From assembly GCA_027972325.1 (NCBI GenBank), contig JAPMOS010000092.1, positions 92,503-156,502 of the forward strand: DNA of 64,000 bases, read 5' to 3'. This DNA is from Paratrimastix pyriformis. Taxonomy: Eukaryota; Preaxostyla; Paratrimastigidae. This document shows, in pieces, positions 60,301 through 64,000 of this stretch (the first letter of the stretch is position 1; each line of letters begins with the position of its first letter). Both the position numbers and the translations under genes were made by a program. A model generated the notes under the pieces. It did not search any database and was not told where the DNA came from. It saw nothing but the letters and a program-made list of their open reading frames with translations.

Positions 60301-63300
60301 AGGGAGGAGCCATCATTTGAACAGATGAGTGAGTTTCTTCGGGTAACAGCTGGCTGCGTTTTCGGCTATAGGGATGTGATGAATACGGATCGAGATTTTG
60401 AGCCTTTCAGGATAAAGAAATTGAGGAGAGAGCGCTGGCGGAGGACAGTAAGAGGAAGGAGATGTTGAAACAGTTGGCGAAGATGAGGTCGGTGCATTAT
60501 GGTAAGAGATGGGGCATTGGAGGAAAGCGCAAGCGTATCTATAAGGGTATCATGACGGATGGCGCGGCATAGTACAACCTACGTGACTCGAAATGCGGAG
60601 GAAGATGGACAGGGTGGTGTCGGACCCGGCGGAGGTTAAGAGGATGGTGGGGATTCATGGCGGGGCTTGCAAAAGGAAGCTGCCGGTGGGGACGGGGGGC
60701 AAAGACTGAAGGAGGTAACGGGAGGCGTGGGTGGAAGGGTAATTATGGCCTCTGACGACGCATGATCCAGACAATACTGGGGCGTTGCCGGACAGGCAGC
60801 TAGCGGATGGAGTGACGGCGGAGATGGTCCATGCTTGTCAGGACGAAATTAAGGAGTGGTTGGGAGGCGATACAACGAGATGTTGGAGAAGTCTGAGGTT
60901 CCTGAGGAGCTGAAACTCAGCTCGGTCTATATGGCAACAAATCGCAGACGGAGCATCCGGGGATCCGGCCGGTAGAAGGCCTATAACAGGTTTTTTGGAA
61001 AGGACTGCAGGTAGTGATTGCCTCGAGATTTCAAGACTGGTGCGTTGAAAAATTTATTCGGGGCGGAGCAGTTTGGTTTCCTGAGGGATCGGAGGATTGA
61101 GACGCCGAGATTTTGGGGTGTTGACGGACTCGAAGATTATGGGAGGTAAGAGTTCCACATGTGCGCTAGATATAAGAAAGGCCTATGATACAGTTGACAT
61201 GGAGGCGCTCAGAAGGGGTTGAGGATGGGGGTGGAAGAGAATTTGTCAGGTATGTGGACAGCTTTGTGTGAGGGGAGAAAGGCGCGTGTGATCACGGGGT
61301 ACGGGTTGACGGATAGCTATGACATTGAGAGAGGAATTAGTCAAGGGGACCCGTTGTCCTGCCTGTTTATCTCCTTCATGGAGGAGTCTTGGCGGAGGTG
61401 AGACGACAGGAGGCTATATTCTGGATAGCGGCAGGAAGGTAAAGGTGTTGGCATTTGCGGACGATATGTTGGTGACGAGAACAAGGGAACAGATGGTCCG
61501 CTTGGGTGAATACGGTAAGGCGGAAAGTGGAAGAGGCTGGTATGGAGCTGTCGTGGAGCAAGTGTGCCTGTGGCGGGGTGAAGGGAAGACGGACTTGGAT
61601 CTGGGAGAGGTCGGAAGATCAGAGTGCAGCAAAGGGTGGAGCAATTCGGTATCTTGGGATATGGATAGATGAGGAGATGAACATGAAGGTCAACACGGAG
61701 AAGGTGATCCAGAAAATGTGTGGGCGACTGCACAGGCTCATGGACGAAGGTCCCTCCGAGGTTGATGGTGCAAATGATTAATGGTGTGTCGCGCACAATA
61801 CGGCGAGGCAGTGCAATGCCGACAAGGGACTTGGAAACACTGAAGCAGAGATATGCGAGGTGTTCAGGAAATCGGAGGTTCCGTATTGGAAATGCGACCC
61901 GGCAGAGGTGCTGTTCTTTCCGGAGGAAGGGGTATGGGGCTGAAGGACCGGTGGTATCCATGATATGATGGTGATGACACAAATTCTGGGGAGGATGGCG
62001 GACGAGCAGGGGTGTGGAGTGGTGCTGAGGAGAGATCGTGCTGGAAATTGTGACGCGCTGTTGGATGATGCAGGGAAGTGGGTGAAGATGCACGGCAGGA
62101 GAAGATGCCGGGGGTGGTGATTGGGGCGTTGCGGGTGATGCTGGGAGAACATGGCGATCCTGAGGGACGGTGAAAACTGAGGAGAGTGAAGTACGGCATG
62201 CCGACGACACTGGAAGAGATAGCGGAGCCCTGCAAGATAACAAAAGCACAGACAGACCCTCATGAAAGGAAGATTCGGAGTGTGGCGGACCTCATCATGG
62301 GGGGGAAGATTTCATTGGAAAGGGTGATGCCGCAGTGTGGAGACGATCAAAAGCAGGTGTGTCTGTATGGTAACAGGGTGAGTCCGGACTATCTGCAATT
62401 GGCGAGGCGGATTCGGGAGGAGAGTCGGCGGAGGAGGGCGGAAGGCGGAGGTGGGGAAGGAAGGAGGAAGGCAATGCAGATAAGGGGAATGAAGGAAAGT
62501 GAGGGGAGTCGGGGGTTGGGGCGGTCGGGGCGAGCAAGTCAGAGGCAAGCAAAGTTGCAGTGCGTCGGGAAGGTGGTGGTGAAACAGAGAAACATGGGAG
62601 GAGGATGGGGTGGGAAAGGGGAGAGTAAGAGGGAGCGAGAAGATGGGAGGAGGGGTCGGATGCAGATTGAGGCGAGCGAGGGCGGAGGGCGGGTGGAGGA
62701 ACAAGATGGGGAGGCGAGGGCTGGTGAGTGGGACGAGTATTGTGGAAAAGGCGGGAGGAGTTGATGGCAGTGTGATGAGGTGGAAGTAAGAGTGGTGGAG
62801 CCAGAGGCGGAATGGAGTTGTTTATACTGATGGGGTGCGACAAGCCGGAAGACGAACGTTCGCGGTGATTGAGAGATTAAAAAATGGGCGGTGAGAGCAG
62901 AGGAGGTGTTCGGGTCGGGGCAGACTAACAATGAAGCAGGTTGGAGGCTATTCTGGAGGCTATTCGGATTGGACAGGATGCGAATGTGGAAGTGAAACGG
63001 ACAGTAAAGTGGCAAAGGGGTGGGTTGAGGACTGATAAGGGTTGGTGAAACCAACGGATCTGATAGAATCGAAGGCGGAGGACTGCTGCGGAGGGGCAGC
63101 GGATTGTGAAGGATCGTGGAGAATACGACTGGTCTGGGTTAAGGACATCAGGAAACTGGTGCGTCGCTGGATGCGGAGGAACAGATTGGCAGACAAGATT
63201 GCGGGACGGAGCAAAAGATGGAGCCGAGCGTGGTGCCCGAAGGATGGGTTCAAGCTGGTGCGGAGAAGTGACGGGAAGGTGGAGACAGACTTCAGAGAGG

Positions 63301-63905
63301 TGATGAAGAATGGGAGAAAAGTCGCGAATGGAGGGCAGCTCGTAAAACGGGTGTGTTGATTAACGCAGAGTCGCAACGGAGGATCAACGTGCAAACGATG
63401 AGGTGTGAGATGTCAGGGAGCTGGCGATGATGGCAATCCTGCAGCGGTATATCACGGCCAACATCGGTTCTACATCAACGGGGAGGGATGGGAAGTGTTG
63501 GTGTGGGGTGAGGACCATGAACCACTTGGTGTTTGAGTGCCCAGGGATGGCGGGATGTGTGGGGAGAGATGGAAGATGCAGTGAAGCTAGTGAGTGGTTG
63601 GACAAGGCGGAGGGCTGAAGACGGACCAGCTGCTCGAGTGGGTGGAGCCGATGGGCGGTGTGTGAAGATAAGGGGCAGGCAGATCACGAAGGTGAGGCTA
63701 TGGCAATTGATGGAGGTCCCGGGAGATGGTTTCGGGCGAGAACATGGGACAGTTTGGGAAAGGTTCTCGACAGAGTGGCTGAGATGTGTGACCGATATGG
63801 GAGGGGCGACAGTAAAGGAGGGCGGACGCATATGGTACGCTGAGGAACCAATGGACGACTCCCACTATCTTCGTTGCTGAGGCGGGCGGGAAGCCTAACG
63901 GTGAT
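60300..63905 (+). pseudogene. Second LINE copy 2, degraded RT, linker, RNase H and C-terminus
   Basis: RT motif B (GISQGDPLSCL) is near 61330 and FADD-like sequence is near 61455, with one codon lost (FADDM instead of FADDIM). RNase H remnants (QTNNEA, VWVK) lie between 62920 and 63170. The C-terminal frame 63533-63880 preserves the tail better than copy 1 does (WYAEEPMDDSHYLRC). Confidence 0.8.
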
Positions 63906-64000
63906 GGCGTTTTCGCACAGGAATGCGGATCTCAGTTTCCCAGAGTATAGAACGCCGGTAAGGAAGACTGGTTCCTGGGAGGTTCGGTGGATGGGTACAG
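63906..64000. other. Right flank of LINE copy 2
   Basis: 95 bases after the last clear match to copy 1. No feature recognised. Confidence 0.4.

Larger units (their letters stand above)
54946..63905 (+). mobile_element. Second LINE, copy 2, with heavily deleted 3' two-thirds
   Basis: It starts with the same GGTCCTACCGACCTGGAAAG as copy 1 and shares the same domain order. From 54946 to about 57400 it is nearly identical to copy 1. Beyond about 57480 it differs from copy 1 mostly by dozens of 1-10 bp losses and few substitutions, so ORF2 is fragmented. Its 3' end matches copy 1 up to AAGCCTAACGGTG at about 63903. Confidence 0.9.

Overview
This window looks like nuclear DNA of a GC-rich unicellular eukaryote. 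It has short introns, RING/TRAF, FN3, F-box and discoidin-like domains, dense micro- and minisatellites, and three classes of retroelement. The paralogue mix would fit a free-living excavate such as a Preaxostyla-type flagellate, but I hold the taxonomy with low confidence. Many breaks fall at homopolymers, so some frameshifts may be long-read consensus errors.

Layout. (1) 1-11 kb, plus strand: three tandem paralogues (A, B, C) of a TRIM-like family, RING + TRAF zinc finger + coiled coil + FN3 + HECTD1-type F5/8C domain. B and C have lost the zinc-binding part. (2) 11.5-15 kb, minus: a seven-exon Old-Yellow-Enzyme-type flavin oxidoreductase. (3) 15.8-18.3 kb, minus: a small beta-sandwich-type protein of unknown function (F). 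(4) 19-20.4 kb, minus: a decayed Penelope-like reverse transcriptase, followed by very long triplet repeats. (5) 21.2-23.7 kb, minus: a canonical RING/TRAF-finger protein (G). (6) 24.3-27.3 kb, minus: TRIM-like paralogue D, with a tRNA-like sequence in an intron. (7) 27.5-38 kb, minus: a decayed AP-endonuclease LINE carrying about 22 copies of a 198-bp repeat. (8) 38.1-40.7 kb, minus: paralogue E, head-to-head with an F-box/LRR-like gene at 40.8-42.2 kb. (9) 42.2-64 kb, plus: two copies of a second LINE about 9 kb long, separated by about 3.4 kb of poorly understood sequence.

Three observations stand out. First, the second LINE encodes a ubiquitin-specific-protease (USP)-like domain, with Cys box, zinc ribbon, and His and Asp boxes, directly upstream of its endonuclease and reverse transcriptase. 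Second, host introns almost all begin GTCYG instead of GTRAGT; about 37 of 40 reconstructed donors fit, across independent genes, and exon phases close exactly. Third, long introns repeatedly contain tandem copies of the adjacent exon edge, including the splice site, in at least three unrelated genes.

The host proteins are mostly ubiquitin-pathway types (RING/TRAF ligase candidates, one F-box protein). A LINE carrying a deubiquitinase-like domain in such a genome is the most interesting system here. Linking the two functionally is inference only.
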